From: Aliigemmobacter aestuarii
GTDB taxonomy: Bacteria; Pseudomonadota; Alphaproteobacteria; Rhodobacterales; Rhodobacteraceae
Assembly: GCF_004799285.1 (NCBI RefSeq)
Contig: NZ_SSND01000001.1
Coordinates: 620,001-684,000 of the forward strand
Direction of reading: 5' to 3'
Length of the DNA: 64,000 bases
Position numbers and translations under genes: made by a program. Positions 8,194 to 16,944 of the stretch are shown one piece after another; positions within the stretch are counted from its first letter, which is position 1, and each line of letters opens with the position of its first letter. The notes under the pieces are model-generated. The model worked only from the letters and a program-made list of their open reading frames with translations, was not told the DNA's origin and made no database searches.

Positions 8194-9090
8194 ATGGAAA
8201 CCTGGGTTCTGGTCACCATCCTTGCCGCGGCCTTGCAGACGCTGCGCTTCGGCCTTCAGAAGCAGCTGAAGGGCCTTGGCCTTTCCACCAGCGGCGCGAC
8301 GTTTTCGCGCTTCATCTTCGCGGTCCCATTGGCGGCGGCGGGGTGCGCAGTGCTGATGGGTCTCAGGGGCTATCCGCTGCCCGATCTGGCACCCGGCTTC
8401 TGGCTGTGGGTGATGATGGGCGGGCTTGGGCAGATCATCGCCACCTTCTGCACCGTCGCGCTGTTTTCAGAACGCAGTTTCGCGGTGGGCATTGCCTTCA
8501 CCAAGACCGAAACCGTGCAGGTCGCGGCCTTTTCCATGCTGCTTCTGGGCGAGGCCGTATCGGCCCCCGGCCTGCTGGCGATCCTTGTCGGACTCGTGGG
8601 TGTGCTGCTTTTGTCGCGGCCCAAGGGCGGCTGGGGCGCCACGGGCCTGTTCAACCGGGCGATGGGGCTTGGCCTGCTGGCGGGTGGCCTGTTCGGCCTG
8701 TCGGCGATCGGCTATCGCGCGGCCACGCTGGCCGTGCCGGTCGATGATCCGCTGTTCCGCGCGACCTTTGCGCTGATGTGCGTGACCGGGTTCCAGACGC
8801 TGGCGATGGCGCTGTGGCTGCGGCTGCGCGAACCGGGCGAGATCACCCGCGTCGTTTCGATCTGGCGGGCGACCCTGTGGGTGGGCGTGACCGGAGTGCT
8901 GGGTTCGCTGGGATGGTTCACCGCCTTCACGCTGCAGAACGCGGCCTATGTCCGCAGCCTTGGCCAAGTGGAGCTGATCTTTTCGCTGCTGGTGTCGATC
9001 CTGATCTTCAAGGAACGCGCCAGCCTGCGCGAACTGGCGGGGATGGCGCTTCTGGCGTTGTCCATCGTCGGGATCGTGCTGGCCGCCTGA
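8194..9090 (+). CDS. DMT/EamA-family transporter
   Basis: A 298-residue protein with about ten hydrophobic segments and two EamA-type halves; the second half ends V-E-L-I-F-S-L-L-V-S-I-L-I-F-K-E-R, the typical end of a drug/metabolite transporter repeat. It probably exports or exchanges a small metabolite across the inner membrane. It has its own ATG 40 bases after the desaturase gene. Substrate unknown. Confidence 0.86.
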   Translation: METWVLVTILAAALQTLRFGLQKQLKGLGLSTSGATFSRFIFAVPLAAAGCAVLMGLRGYPLPDLAPGFWLWVMMGGLGQIIATFCTVALFSERSFAVGIAFTKTETVQVAAFSMLLLGEAVSAPGLLAILVGLVGVLLLSRPKGGWGATGLFNRAMGLGLLAGGLFGLSAIGYRAATLAVPVDDPLFRATFALMCVTGFQTLAMALWLRLREPGEITRVVSIWRATLWVGVTGVLGSLGWFTAFTLQNAAYVRSLGQVELIFSLLVSILIFKERASLRELAGMALLALSIVGIVLAA

Positions 9091-9096
9091 GGCCGG

Positions 9097-9786
9097 TCAG
9101 GCCAGCCGCCGGAAGGTCGGGACCGCCCCCGAATTGTCGAAGAAGGGCACCCCGTCGTCGCGGGCCGGGTCCTTCAGGATGACGCCGACCTCGGCCAGAA
9201 CCACCTCGGTGATGAAAGGCAGGTCCAGCTTGCGCACCTCGGTCAGCGCGATCCAGTGCAGATGCGACAGTTCCTCGGACGCGGCCGAGAAATCGTCGAT
9301 ATCGCCGGGAACGGATGACGCGGGCACAAGGAAGAAACGCGCGTCGAACCGGCGCGTGCGGCCGGGCGGCGTGATCGCGCGAAAGATAAAGCGCAGCCCT
9401 TCGGCCCCGGGGACAAGGCCACGGGCGGCAAACCCGGCCCAGTCGTGGCCCTGATCGGCGGGCGGTTCGCCCGGCCATTGCCCCGGGCGGCCCAGGGCAA
9501 GCCCGGTTTCTTCCCACAGCTCGCGGATCGCGGCGGCGGCCAGTGCCTCGGCCGAGGGACCGCCGGGCGCGGCAAGCGACAGGCGCGCGCGGCAACGGTC
9601 GGCCAGCGGCGCGGCCAGGATCACGTCACGGTCGGCAGGGTCCACCGCCCCTCCGGGAAAGACGAATTTCGACGGCATGAAGGCCGCCCCCGCCCCGCGC
9701 TGGCCCATCAGCACCTCGGGGCCGGCCGGGCCTTCGCGCCACAGGATCACCGTGGCCGCATCGCGAACCGGCAGGTCCTCAGTCAC
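9097..9786 (-). CDS. Nudix hydrolase
   Basis: A 229-residue Nudix protein starting at GTG 9786. N-terminal strand A-A-T-V-I-L-W-R-E-G, then F-P-G-G-A-V-D and the Nudix box A-A-I-R-E-L-W-E-E-T-G-L (about residues 85-98), with the R-E-x2-E-E core intact. The family hydrolyses nucleoside diphosphates linked to other groups, such as CoA or ADP-ribose. Its start overlaps the end of the DUF983 gene by 8 bases, so they form an operon. Confidence 0.9.
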   Translation of the reverse strand: MTEDLPVRDAATVILWREGPAGPEVLMGQRGAGAAFMPSKFVFPGGAVDPADRDVILAAPLADRCRARLSLAAPGGPSAEALAAAAIRELWEETGLALGRPGQWPGEPPADQGHDWAGFAARGLVPGAEGLRFIFRAITPPGRTRRFDARFFLVPASSVPGDIDDFSAASEELSHLHWIALTEVRKLDLPFITEVVLAEVGVILKDPARDDGVPFFDNSGAVPTFRRLA

Positions 9787-10186
9787 CGCCGCCGAACCCG
9801 TGCATGCGCTTGGCCCACTGGATCGCGACCATGATCCCCTTCATCCGGGGCAGCAGATACAGCGACAGCGCCACGGTGCCGATCGAGAAGATCGTGGTCA
9901 GCACAAGTGGATCGGGGCGGAACTTGACGAAGGCCCAGAGGATCAGAGGCGCCATCAGGTGACCCACGATGAGGATCGTAAGATAGGCCGGGCCGTCGTC
10001 TGCCCGCTGGTGATGCAGGTCCTCGCCGCAGACGGTGCAGGTATCGCGCACCTTCAGGTAGCCGCGCAGCAGCGGGCCCTTGCCACAACAGGGGCAACGC
10101 CTGCGCCAGCCGTGCATGAGGGCGGTGGAAAGGTCTCGTTCTTCGGCGGGGGCCGCGTCGATCGCGGCGATGTGGGTGTCTGTCAT
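9779..10186 (-). CDS. DUF983 membrane protein
   Basis: A 135-residue protein with an N-terminal zinc-ribbon-like pair, C-P-C-C-G-K-G and C-T-V-C-G-E-D-L, then D-D-G-P-A-Y-L-T and two hydrophobic segments. This is the DUF983 arrangement; its function is not established. It is the first gene of a two-gene operon with the Nudix hydrolase. Confidence 0.86.
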   Translation of the reverse strand: MTDTHIAAIDAAPAEERDLSTALMHGWRRRCPCCGKGPLLRGYLKVRDTCTVCGEDLHHQRADDGPAYLTILIVGHLMAPLILWAFVKFRPDPLVLTTIFSIGTVALSLYLLPRMKGIMVAIQWAKRMHGFGGGD

Positions 10187-10370
10187 GGCTGTCGCACTGT
10201 TCCTGGTCCCCGGAACATAGGCCCCTGTTCAGGGAAAGTAGAGGGCGAAGGCGGGGCTTGCGTCCCCATGTCGCAAAAAATTGCCACCGCCGCGACGGAA
10301 GCGGCCACGCGGAGCGTTCAAGTTCCAGAAGGCAGCGGACCTGCCTTGATCGGAAAAACAGGAGCCGACG

Positions 10371-11006
10371 ATGAAAAAGCAGATGATTCTTTCCACTACC
10401 GCACTTGCCGCCGTGATTGCCGTTGCCTTGGGCAGCGCCGCGATGGCCGACCGGGGCGGAATGGGCCGCATGGGCATGATGGATGGCGCCGGTCCCTTCG
10501 CGCAATTCGATTTCGCGGCCGTCGACACCAACGCGGACGGCAAGATCACGCCCGAGGAACTGGCCGCCCACCGTCAGGCGCGCATCGACGGGCTTGATGC
10601 CGACAAGGACGGCAAGATCAGCGCCGCAGAGCTTCAGGCGATGGAAATGGCCGGGGCCGAGGCCCGCGCCAAGGCCCGCGCCGACCGGATGCTGGAACGC
10701 ATGGACGCCGATGGCGACGGGTTCCTGACCGCCGCCGAGCTTTTGGCCGGTGGCGGCATGGGTGGCGGCATGGATGCGGGCGGGCGGATGTTCGACCGCG
10801 TGGATGCCGACGATGACGGCGCGATCACCCAGGCCGAGATCGACGCCGCACGCGAGACCATGATGGAACGCATGGGTGACCGGATGGGTGGCGGCATGGG
10901 CGACCGGATGGGCGGCGGCCATGGCCGTGGCGGTCATGACCATGGCGGATACGGTCGCGGCCAAGGTGATGGTCAGGGTCGCGGCTGGGGCATGGGGAAC
11001 AACTGA
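10371..11006 (+). CDS. Exported EF-hand calcium-binding protein
   Basis: A 211-residue protein with an N-terminal Sec signal (cleavage after A-A-M-A) and four EF-hand loops, each beginning D-x-N/D-x-D-G: D-T-N-A-D-G, D-A-D-K-D-G, D-A-D-G-D-G and D-A-D-D-D-G, at about residues 51, 73, 105 and 143. The C-terminus is a Gly/Met/Arg/His-rich tail. It likely buffers or senses Ca2+ in the periplasm. A good ribosome site (AGGAG) precedes the ATG. It lies just upstream of an ECF sigma operon. Confidence 0.9.
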   Translation: MKKQMILSTTALAAVIAVALGSAAMADRGGMGRMGMMDGAGPFAQFDFAAVDTNADGKITPEELAAHRQARIDGLDADKDGKISAAELQAMEMAGAEARAKARADRMLERMDADGDGFLTAAELLAGGGMGGGMDAGGRMFDRVDADDDGAITQAEIDAARETMMERMGDRMGGGMGDRMGGGHGRGGHDHGGYGRGQGDGQGRGWGMGNN

Positions 11007-11095
11007 TCCCCACGCCCGACGGGCGGTGCGGGGGCTGATCCCCACTCCGCGCCGCCTGTTTCCCGCCCCATGCGACTGCGCTAGCATGATCCGCG

Positions 11096-11701
11096 ATGCC
11101 CATGCCCTATGACGCCCATTCAGACCAGTCCGACGAAACCCTGCTGGCGCTATTCGCCGCCGGGGATCGCGCGGCGGCGCGGGCGCTGACGCTCAGGCTT
11201 GCGCCGCGCGCGCTGGCCTATGCCGCCCGCATCCTGGGCGACCGGGCCGAGGCCGAGGATGTGGCGCAGGAAGCGATGCTGCGGCTCTGGCGCATCGCTG
11301 CCGAATGGCAGACCGGACAGGCGCAGGTCTCGACCTGGCTGTTCCGGGTGGTGACGAACCTGTGCACCGACCGGCTGCGCCGCCGCCAGCGCCGCCCCTC
11401 TGTCGCGCTCGACGATGCGCCCGAAGTGGCCGACGTGCAGGCAGGCGCCGTGGCCGCGCTGATCGAGGCCGACCGGATGGCCGCGCTTCAGGCAGCGCTT
11501 GATGCCCTGCCCGACCGGCAACGGCAGGCGGTTGTGTTGCGCCACATCGAAGGCCTGACGAACCCCGAGATCGCCACCGTGATGGAGATCGGCGTCGAGG
11601 CGGTGGAAAGCCTGACGGCGCGGGGAAAACGGGCGCTGGCCGGACTGCTTGCAGGACGCCGCGCCGATCTGGGATACGAGGACGAGGAGGGCCAGGAATG
11701 A
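11096..11701 (+). CDS. ECF-type RNA polymerase sigma factor
   Basis: A 201-residue sigma-70 family protein of the ECF group. Region 2 contains A-E-A-E-D-V-A-Q-E-A-M-L-R-L-W and T-W-L-F-R-V-V-T-N-L-C-T-D-R-L-R-R; region 4 contains L-P-D-R-Q-R-Q-A-V-V-L-R-H-I-E-G-L-T-N-P-E-I-A. The gene overlaps the next one by 4 bases (ATGA), and a Spy-like periplasmic protein follows, so this is probably a self-contained envelope or metal stress module. I found no copy of the promoter pattern used by the second ECF sigma of this window. Confidence 0.9.
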   Translation: MPMPYDAHSDQSDETLLALFAAGDRAAARALTLRLAPRALAYAARILGDRAEAEDVAQEAMLRLWRIAAEWQTGQAQVSTWLFRVVTNLCTDRLRRRQRRPSVALDDAPEVADVQAGAVAALIEADRMAALQAALDALPDRQRQAVVLRHIEGLTNPEIATVMEIGVEAVESLTARGKRALAGLLAGRRADLGYEDEEGQE

Positions 11702-12090
11702 CCCGCAGGATGACAGACGATCAGCTTGACGATCTTTTCGCAACCGCGCGCGAGACGCGGGCCGAAGCATCGCCCGATTTTCTGGCGCGGGTGCTGGCCG
11801 ATGCCTATGCCGCGCAGCCCGAGCCCGACACGACACCCGCCGCGATGCCTGCGGCTTTGGCGCCTCGCGCTGCGCCGCCCGGCCTCTGGGCGCGACTGTC
11901 GGCGGCCTTCGGCGGCAGCTTCGGTCTGGCTGGCGTGGCGACGGCGGGCCTTGCCGGGGTCTGGCTGGGATTTGCCCCGCCGGCGGGCCTTTCGCCCCTG
12001 ACCGAAACCCTGTTGCCCGTCACCGCGACGGCGGCGATCGGCGTGGACCTGATGCCGGGGCTTGACGATTACTGGACAGATGAGGGCTGA
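11698..12090 (+). CDS. Small single-pass membrane protein, putative anti-sigma factor
   Basis: A 130-residue protein coupled to the sigma gene by a 4-base overlap. The N-terminal 60 residues are soluble and acidic (D-D-Q-L-D-D-L-F-A-T-A-R), followed by a hydrophobic span G-L-A-G-V-A-T-A-G-L-A-G-V-W-L-G-F and a short periplasmic tail with D-L-M-P-G-L-D-D-Y-W. Position and topology fit an anti-sigma factor, but no recognised anti-sigma motif is visible. Confidence 0.7.
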   Translation: MTRRMTDDQLDDLFATARETRAEASPDFLARVLADAYAAQPEPDTTPAAMPAALAPRAAPPGLWARLSAAFGGSFGLAGVATAGLAGVWLGFAPPAGLSPLTETLLPVTATAAIGVDLMPGLDDYWTDEG

Positions 12091-12094
12091 TGCG

Positions 12095-12652
12095 ATGACC
12101 GGAGCCGATCCCCTTTCCCCTCCGCCTGTTTCCCCGTCCCCCGCCCCTGCCCCGCAAGGCGGCATGTCGCGCGGCTGGAAAATCGCCTTTGCCCTGTCGG
12201 TGGCGCTGAACCTGGCGGTTCTCGGCCTTGTCGCGGGGGCGTTCCTGCGGCACGGCGGGCCGATGATGCAACCCGGCGCGGTGGCCGATGGCGGCTTCGG
12301 CCCCCTGGCCGAGGCGCTGGAGGATGACGACCGGCGCGGCCTGCGCCGCGATTTCCTGTCCACCCGGCCCGATATCCGCGAGATCCGCAAGGAACGCCGG
12401 GTGGATGCGGCGCGGCTTCTGACGGCGCTCAGGGCCGAACCGTTCGATCCCGCCGCGCTGCAATCGGCCCTGGCCGAAGCCTCGCGCCGCACCGCCGACC
12501 GGATCGCCGATGGCCAGTCCTTGCTGGTCAAGCGGATCGCCGCGATGACACCGGAAGAGCGCGCGGCCTTTGCCAACCGTCTGGAACGGACGCTGAGCCG
12601 CGGGCACGACCGCGATGCTCGGGATGATCGGGACGGCAACGGCCGGAACTGA
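12095..12652 (+). CDS. Periplasmic Spy/CpxP-like (heavy-metal sensor) protein
   Basis: A membrane-anchored protein of about 185 residues. After a Pro-rich N-terminus comes one hydrophobic segment (F-A-L-S-V-A-L-N-L-A-V-L-G-L-V-A-G-A-F-L-R) and a helical domain with R-K-E-R-R, L-T-A-L-R-A-E-P-F-D and M-T-P-E-E-R-A-A-F-A, similar to Spy, CpxP and CnrX-type proteins. The ATG at 12095 is preferred because GAGGG precedes it by 8 bases; ATG 12080 is possible. As the third gene of the sigma operon it may be the stress-sensing partner. Confidence 0.78.
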   Translation: MTGADPLSPPPVSPSPAPAPQGGMSRGWKIAFALSVALNLAVLGLVAGAFLRHGGPMMQPGAVADGGFGPLAEALEDDDRRGLRRDFLSTRPDIREIRKERRVDAARLLTALRAEPFDPAALQSALAEASRRTADRIADGQSLLVKRIAAMTPEERAAFANRLERTLSRGHDRDARDDRDGNGRN

Positions 12653-12677
12653 CCGGGCTTCCAGGCGCACAGCGCCC

Positions 12678-14084
12678 TCAGGCTGCCGACTGGCTAACCG
12701 TGATGCGGTTTCGCCCGGCGGATTTCGCGGCCATCAGCGCCCGGTCGGCGCGGTCGACCATCGCCATCACGGGTTCGGCCCGCATCGGCAGCGCGCCCTT
12801 GTCGCTGATGGCAAGACCGATCGAGGCCGTCACCGTCAGAAGCCCGCCTTCCGGCAGCGTGACGGGACGATCCTCAAGCACCCGACACAGCCGTTCGGCC
12901 AGCCCGCGCGCGCCGTCGGCATCGGTGTCGGGAAGGACCACCAGGAATTCCTCGCCCCCGATCCGCGCCAGAAGGTCGCCAGAGCGCAGCGCGGCGCGCA
13001 GACGGGCGGCCACTTCCACCAGCACCGTGTCGCCCGCCGCATGGCCCCAATCATCGTTCACCGCCTTGAACCGGTCGAGGTCGATCAGCATCACCGCGAA
13101 ATCCAGCCGCTGTGCCGCGGCATCCTCGGCGATCCGGGTCAGGCGCTGCATCGCGTATCGGCGGTTGTAAAGCCCGGTCAGCGGGTCGATCATCGACAGG
13201 CGCAGCCCATCTTCGACCGAGGCGCGCAGCCGGTCGGCCTTGCGCTTGCGGCTGGCGAGCCGCGAAAGGCGCAGCGCGATCTCGTCCGGGTCGGCCGGTC
13301 CCTCGACGATCTCGTCCGCGCCAAGGTCATATAGCGCGGCGACATCGCCCGCCCCGGCCGGAACGATCAGGCAGATCGGCACCTGCCCGCCGCCGCCCCG
13401 GCTGTGCAGGTCGGCCACAAGTTGCCGCCCGACGCCATCATCGTCTGACCCGTCCAGTTCGATCAGGATCGCGTCATGTCGCGCCGACCGGCCAAGCGAC
13501 TGCGCAGCCGCCATATGGCCCAGCAGATCCTCGCGCGAGACGATCTGCACCCGTTCCGCCATCAGCCGCGAAACGGCCTGCCGCAGCACCACCCCCCCCT
13601 GGCGGCGAAGCGACAGGATCGCCACCGATCCGTGATGCTGGAATTCGGCCGCGGCATCCGCCAGACCAAGCCGCATGTCGGCAAATCCCTTGGGCGCGAG
13701 CTGCGCGTTCTGACCCCGCGCACGCTGGAGCCCGCGCATCCGTGCAAGAAGCGTCGCGGGCGCGACGGATTTCGGCCAAAGCTCCGCGGCCCCGGCGCGC
13801 AGGGCCAGATAGCGGGTCGCCGCCGTCGGCCTGTCGGACAGGGCAAGCACCGGCACGTCGGCCAGATCCGGATCGTCGCCAAGCACTGCGATCACCTGCG
13901 CCGCGGGCATGTCGCGCAGGTCGTGGTCAAGGATGATGAGTTCGGGCGGATGCTGGCGGGCCGCCTCGATGCAGGCCCGGCCGGACGCAACCGCCTTAAC
14001 CTGATAGAAGGCCTGTTCCAGCCTTGACTTCAGGACGATGCGGTTGGCCGCGATTTCGTCAGCGATGATGACACTGCCCGGCAT
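12678..14084 (-). CDS. PleD-like response regulator diguanylate cyclase
   Basis: A 468-residue protein with a receiver domain (residues 1-120; phosphoacceptor Asp53 in I-I-L-D-H-D-L), a second degenerate receiver (about 150-280) and a C-terminal GGDEF domain. The active-site motif is G-G-E-E-F at 376-380, and the inhibitory I-site R-S-G-D at 367-370 is present, so c-di-GMP synthesis with product inhibition is expected. The receiver-receiver-GGDEF order is that of PleD. It controls surface/motility or development in relatives; no partner is adjacent. Confidence 0.93.
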   Translation of the reverse strand: MPGSVIIADEIAANRIVLKSRLEQAFYQVKAVASGRACIEAARQHPPELIILDHDLRDMPAAQVIAVLGDDPDLADVPVLALSDRPTAATRYLALRAGAAELWPKSVAPATLLARMRGLQRARGQNAQLAPKGFADMRLGLADAAAEFQHHGSVAILSLRRQGGVVLRQAVSRLMAERVQIVSREDLLGHMAAAQSLGRSARHDAILIELDGSDDDGVGRQLVADLHSRGGGGQVPICLIVPAGAGDVAALYDLGADEIVEGPADPDEIALRLSRLASRKRKADRLRASVEDGLRLSMIDPLTGLYNRRYAMQRLTRIAEDAAAQRLDFAVMLIDLDRFKAVNDDWGHAAGDTVLVEVAARLRAALRSGDLLARIGGEEFLVVLPDTDADGARGLAERLCRVLEDRPVTLPEGGLLTVTASIGLAISDKGALPMRAEPVMAMVDRADRALMAAKSAGRNRITVSQSAA

Positions 14085-14211
14085 GGGAGCGTTTGTTTCC
14101 TGAATTGCGCCTGTTTCCAGCTAGCGCGTGATTGGTTAAGAATTCCTTTCCGAATTGCATTCGAAGCGCCGGACTTCGGTAACGATACGTTGGGAAAGAG
14201 GGGTGCGTGGC

Positions 14212-14493
14212 ATGATCAGGCAGGAAACCGCCGAGACGCTGGCCTTGCAGGCCCTGGGTTGGCTGGCCGCGAATGACGAGTTGTTGCCGGTCTTTCTCGG
14301 CTCCACCGGGGCCTCTGTCGATGACTTGCGGAAGGGCGCGGGCGATCCCGAATTCCTGGGTTCGGTCCTGGATTTCATCCTGATGGACGACCAGTGGGTG
14401 ATCGCCTTCTGCACCGATGCGGGGCTGGCCTTCGACCTGCCCGCGCGCGCCCGCGCGGCGCTGCCGGGCGGGATGCAGGAACACTGGACCTGA
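14212..14493 (+). CDS. DUF3572 family protein
   Basis: A 93-residue protein with A-L-Q-A-L-G-W-L-A-A-N-D-E-L-L-P-V-F-L and D-F-I-L-M-D-D-Q-W-V-I-A-F-C, diagnostic for DUF3572 of alphaproteobacteria (function unknown). The ATG at 14212 follows AAGAGGGG at a suitable distance; the frame is open further upstream but without conserved residues. It is divergent from the PleD-like gene and 79 bases before the HAD gene. Confidence 0.85.
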   Translation: MIRQETAETLALQALGWLAANDELLPVFLGSTGASVDDLRKGAGDPEFLGSVLDFILMDDQWVIAFCTDAGLAFDLPARARAALPGGMQEHWT

Positions 14494-14572
14494 GACAGCT
14501 TGCAAAGCCCGCCGGGCCCCGACAGACTGCACCCGGCAGACTGCACGGCAAAGTGCGATTTCGGGGGCAGGA

Positions 14573-15265
14573 ATGATTGACGGTATCGTCTTCGACAAGG
14601 ACGGCACGCTGTTCGATTTCCGCAAGAGCTGGGGCGCATGGGCGCAGGCCTTCCTCCATTCGGTCGCCGATACGGCGGACGAGGCCGCGGCCCTTGGCGG
14701 CATGATCGGCTTCGACCTGGCCCGGGGAGAGTTCGCCAATGACAGCCCGGTGATTGCCGGAACCGCGTCCGAGATCGCCGAATGCCTCTTGCCTGCCCTG
14801 CCCGGATGGGAGTTCGGCGATCTGGTGGCCCGGATCAACGGCGAGGCGGCCCAAGCGCCGATGGCCGAGGCGGTGCCGCTGGCGGCGACGCTGGGTGCGC
14901 TCAGGAACCGGGGGCTGAAGCTGGGCCTCGCGACGAATGACACCGAGGCCCCCGCGCGCGCGCACCTGGACCGGCACGGCATCACGCCGCTGTTCGATTT
15001 CATTGCCGGGTATGATTCCGGACACGGGCCGAAACCCGGTCCGGGCATGTGCCTTGCATTCCTGCGCGAAACCGGGCTGCAACCGCATCGCGTGGCGATG
15101 GTGGGCGACAGCCGCCATGACCTGCAGGCCGGACGCGCCGCCGGGATGCGCACGGTAGCCGTGCTGACCGGAATCGCCGAGGCCCCGGAACTGGCCGATC
15201 TGGCCGACGTCGTGCTGCCCGATATCGGCGCGCTTCAGGGCTGGATCGACAGCCTGGACGGCTGA
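14573..15265 (+). CDS. HAD-family hydrolase (phosphoglycolate phosphatase-like)
   Basis: A 230-residue HAD subfamily IA phosphatase. Motif I is F-D-K-D-G-T-L-F (nucleophile Asp about residue 7), motif II A-T-N-D-T-E, motif III K-P-G-P and motif IV V-G-D-S-R-H-D. A cap domain lies between motifs I and II. It dephosphorylates a small phosphate ester in the cytoplasm; phosphoglycolate is one option. ATG 14573 is preceded by GGGGGCAGGA. Confidence 0.9.
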   Translation: MIDGIVFDKDGTLFDFRKSWGAWAQAFLHSVADTADEAAALGGMIGFDLARGEFANDSPVIAGTASEIAECLLPALPGWEFGDLVARINGEAAQAPMAEAVPLAATLGALRNRGLKLGLATNDTEAPARAHLDRHGITPLFDFIAGYDSGHGPKPGPGMCLAFLRETGLQPHRVAMVGDSRHDLQAGRAAGMRTVAVLTGIAEAPELADLADVVLPDIGALQGWIDSLDG

Positions 15266-15280
15266 GCCTCATCGGAAATC

Positions 15281-15302
15281 AAAAAACGACGCTTTCGCGT
15301 CG
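15281..15302 (+). terminator. Hairpin with flanking A-run, possible terminator
   Basis: Six A residues (15281-15286) are followed by a perfect 6-bp stem CGACGC/GCGTCG around a TTTC loop (15287-15302), starting 22 bases after the HAD stop. On the plus strand only a weak T-rich stretch follows; on the minus strand the stem would be followed by six U. Confidence 0.4.
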
Positions 15303-15387
15303 CATTCCTTGTGCTCTTCCCGGTCGCATTTCCGCCATTCTGCACGCAACCGCGAAACGCATCGCGGATTCCGACGGAGACCGGGGA

Positions 15388-16944
15388 ATGACCGAAGAAC
15401 AAGGCCGCAAACGCCGTGCCGGGGGCCGCGCCGGCAACAAGAGCCGCGCGGGCAGCGCCGTCATCGACCAGATGCCCTGGCGCATCCCGGTCAACACCGA
15501 CCGGCCGACCGAACCGCTGGACACCGACGGCGTGCATGCCATCCACCGCGGCGCGATGCGGGTTCTGAAAGAGATCGGGATCGAGATCCTCAATCCCGAG
15601 GCGCTGGAAATCTTCCGCAAGGCCGGTTGCATCGTCACCGGCGAAAACGTCCGCATGGACGAGGATTTCGTGATGGAGATGGTCGGCCATGCGCCGGAAA
15701 CCTTCACCATCACCCCGCGCAACCCCGCGCGCGAGATCGTCATCGGCGGCCGGAACATGGTGTTCGTCAACGTCTCGTCTCCGCCCAATGCCTGGGACCT
15801 GGAACGCGGCAAGCGCACCGGCGATTTCGAGACGTTCAAGGAATTCTTGAAGCTGACGCAGTATTTCAACTGCATCCATGTGGCGGGCGGCTATCCGGTG
15901 GAGCCGGTCGACATCCACCCCTCGATCCGGCATCTGGACTGCCTGTTTGAAAAGCTGACCCTGACCGACAAGGTCTGCCATGCCTACAGCCTGGGTGCGG
16001 AACGGGTCGAGGATGTGATGGAGATGGTCCGCATCGCGGGCGGGCTGTCGCATTCCGAATTCGACGCGCGCCCGCGGATGTATACCAACATCAACTCGGT
16101 CAGCCCGCTGAAGCATGACTATCCGATGCTGGACGGCGCCATGCGCCTTGCCCGGCGCGGCCAGCCCGTGATCGTCACGCCCTTCACGCTGGCGGGCGCG
16201 ATGGCCCCGGTGACGATGGCGGGCGCCGTGGCCCTGTCGATCGCCGAAGGGTTGTCGGCCATTGCGCTTTTGCAATACATCAACCCCGGCTGTCCGGTGG
16301 CGATCGGCACCTTCACCTCGAACGTCGACATGAAATCGGGCGCGCCCGCCTTCGGCACGCCGGAATACATGCGCGCAACGCAAATGACCGGCCAGCTTGC
16401 GCGCTTCTACAAACTGCCCCTGCGGTCGTCGGGCGTCTGCGCGGCGAATGTGCCCGACGGGCAGTCGATGTGGGAAACCTCGAACAGCCTCTGGGCGGCG
16501 GTGCAGTCGCGGTCGAACCTCGTCTATCACGCGGCGGGCTGGCTGGAGGGCGGGCTGATCGCGTCCCCCGAGAAATTCGTGATGGATTGCGAAGTCTTGC
16601 AGATGATCCAGCGCTATTTCGAGGATAGCGTGACCGCCACGACCCCCGACGACATCGCCTTTGACGCGATCCGCGAGGTGGGCGCGGGCGGGCATTACTT
16701 CGGCTGCCAGCACACACAAGACCGCTATTCGACCGCCTTCTATGCGCCCTTCGTGTCGGACTGGCGGAATTACGAGGCCTGGGCCGCCGATGGCGCGCAC
16801 TGGACGCCGGAACGCGCGCACCGGATCTACAAGGCGATCATGGCCGAGTTCGAGGCGCCCGAGATCGACGGCGCCGCGCTGGAGGAACTGACCCGCTTCG
16901 TCGCCCGCCGCAAACAGGAAGGCGGCGCGCCCACGGATTTCTGA
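15388..16944 (+). CDS. Trimethylamine methyltransferase (MttB) superfamily protein, non-pyrrolysine
   Basis: A 518-residue MttB-superfamily protein without an in-frame TAG, so it belongs to the non-pyrrolysine members. These methylate a corrinoid protein from quaternary amines such as glycine betaine or proline betaine. Visible family segments include H-R-G-A-M-R-V-L-K-E-I-G-I-E-I, V-N-V-S-S-P-P-N, P-R-M-Y-T-N-I-N-S-V-S-P-L, and Y-F-G-C-Q-H-T-Q near the C-terminus. The first 30 residues are basic and variable. No corrinoid protein or MtrH-like partner is adjacent. Substrate is unknown. Confidence 0.88.
   Translation: MTEEQGRKRRAGGRAGNKSRAGSAVIDQMPWRIPVNTDRPTEPLDTDGVHAIHRGAMRVLKEIGIEILNPEALEIFRKAGCIVTGENVRMDEDFVMEMVGHAPETFTITPRNPAREIVIGGRNMVFVNVSSPPNAWDLERGKRTGDFETFKEFLKLTQYFNCIHVAGGYPVEPVDIHPSIRHLDCLFEKLTLTDKVCHAYSLGAERVEDVMEMVRIAGGLSHSEFDARPRMYTNINSVSPLKHDYPMLDGAMRLARRGQPVIVTPFTLAGAMAPVTMAGAVALSIAEGLSAIALLQYINPGCPVAIGTFTSNVDMKSGAPAFGTPEYMRATQMTGQLARFYKLPLRSSGVCAANVPDGQSMWETSNSLWAAVQSRSNLVYHAAGWLEGGLIASPEKFVMDCEVLQMIQRYFEDSVTATTPDDIAFDAIREVGAGGHYFGCQHTQDRYSTAFYAPFVSDWRNYEAWAADGAHWTPERAHRIYKAIMAEFEAPEIDGAALEELTRFVARRKQEGGAPTDF

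Noticed and set aside
11005-11046. Direct repeat TGATCCCCAC around a GC-rich imperfect hairpin after the EF-hand gene
   Set aside because: Stem is interrupted and no U-tract follows; could be a terminator but the evidence is thin.
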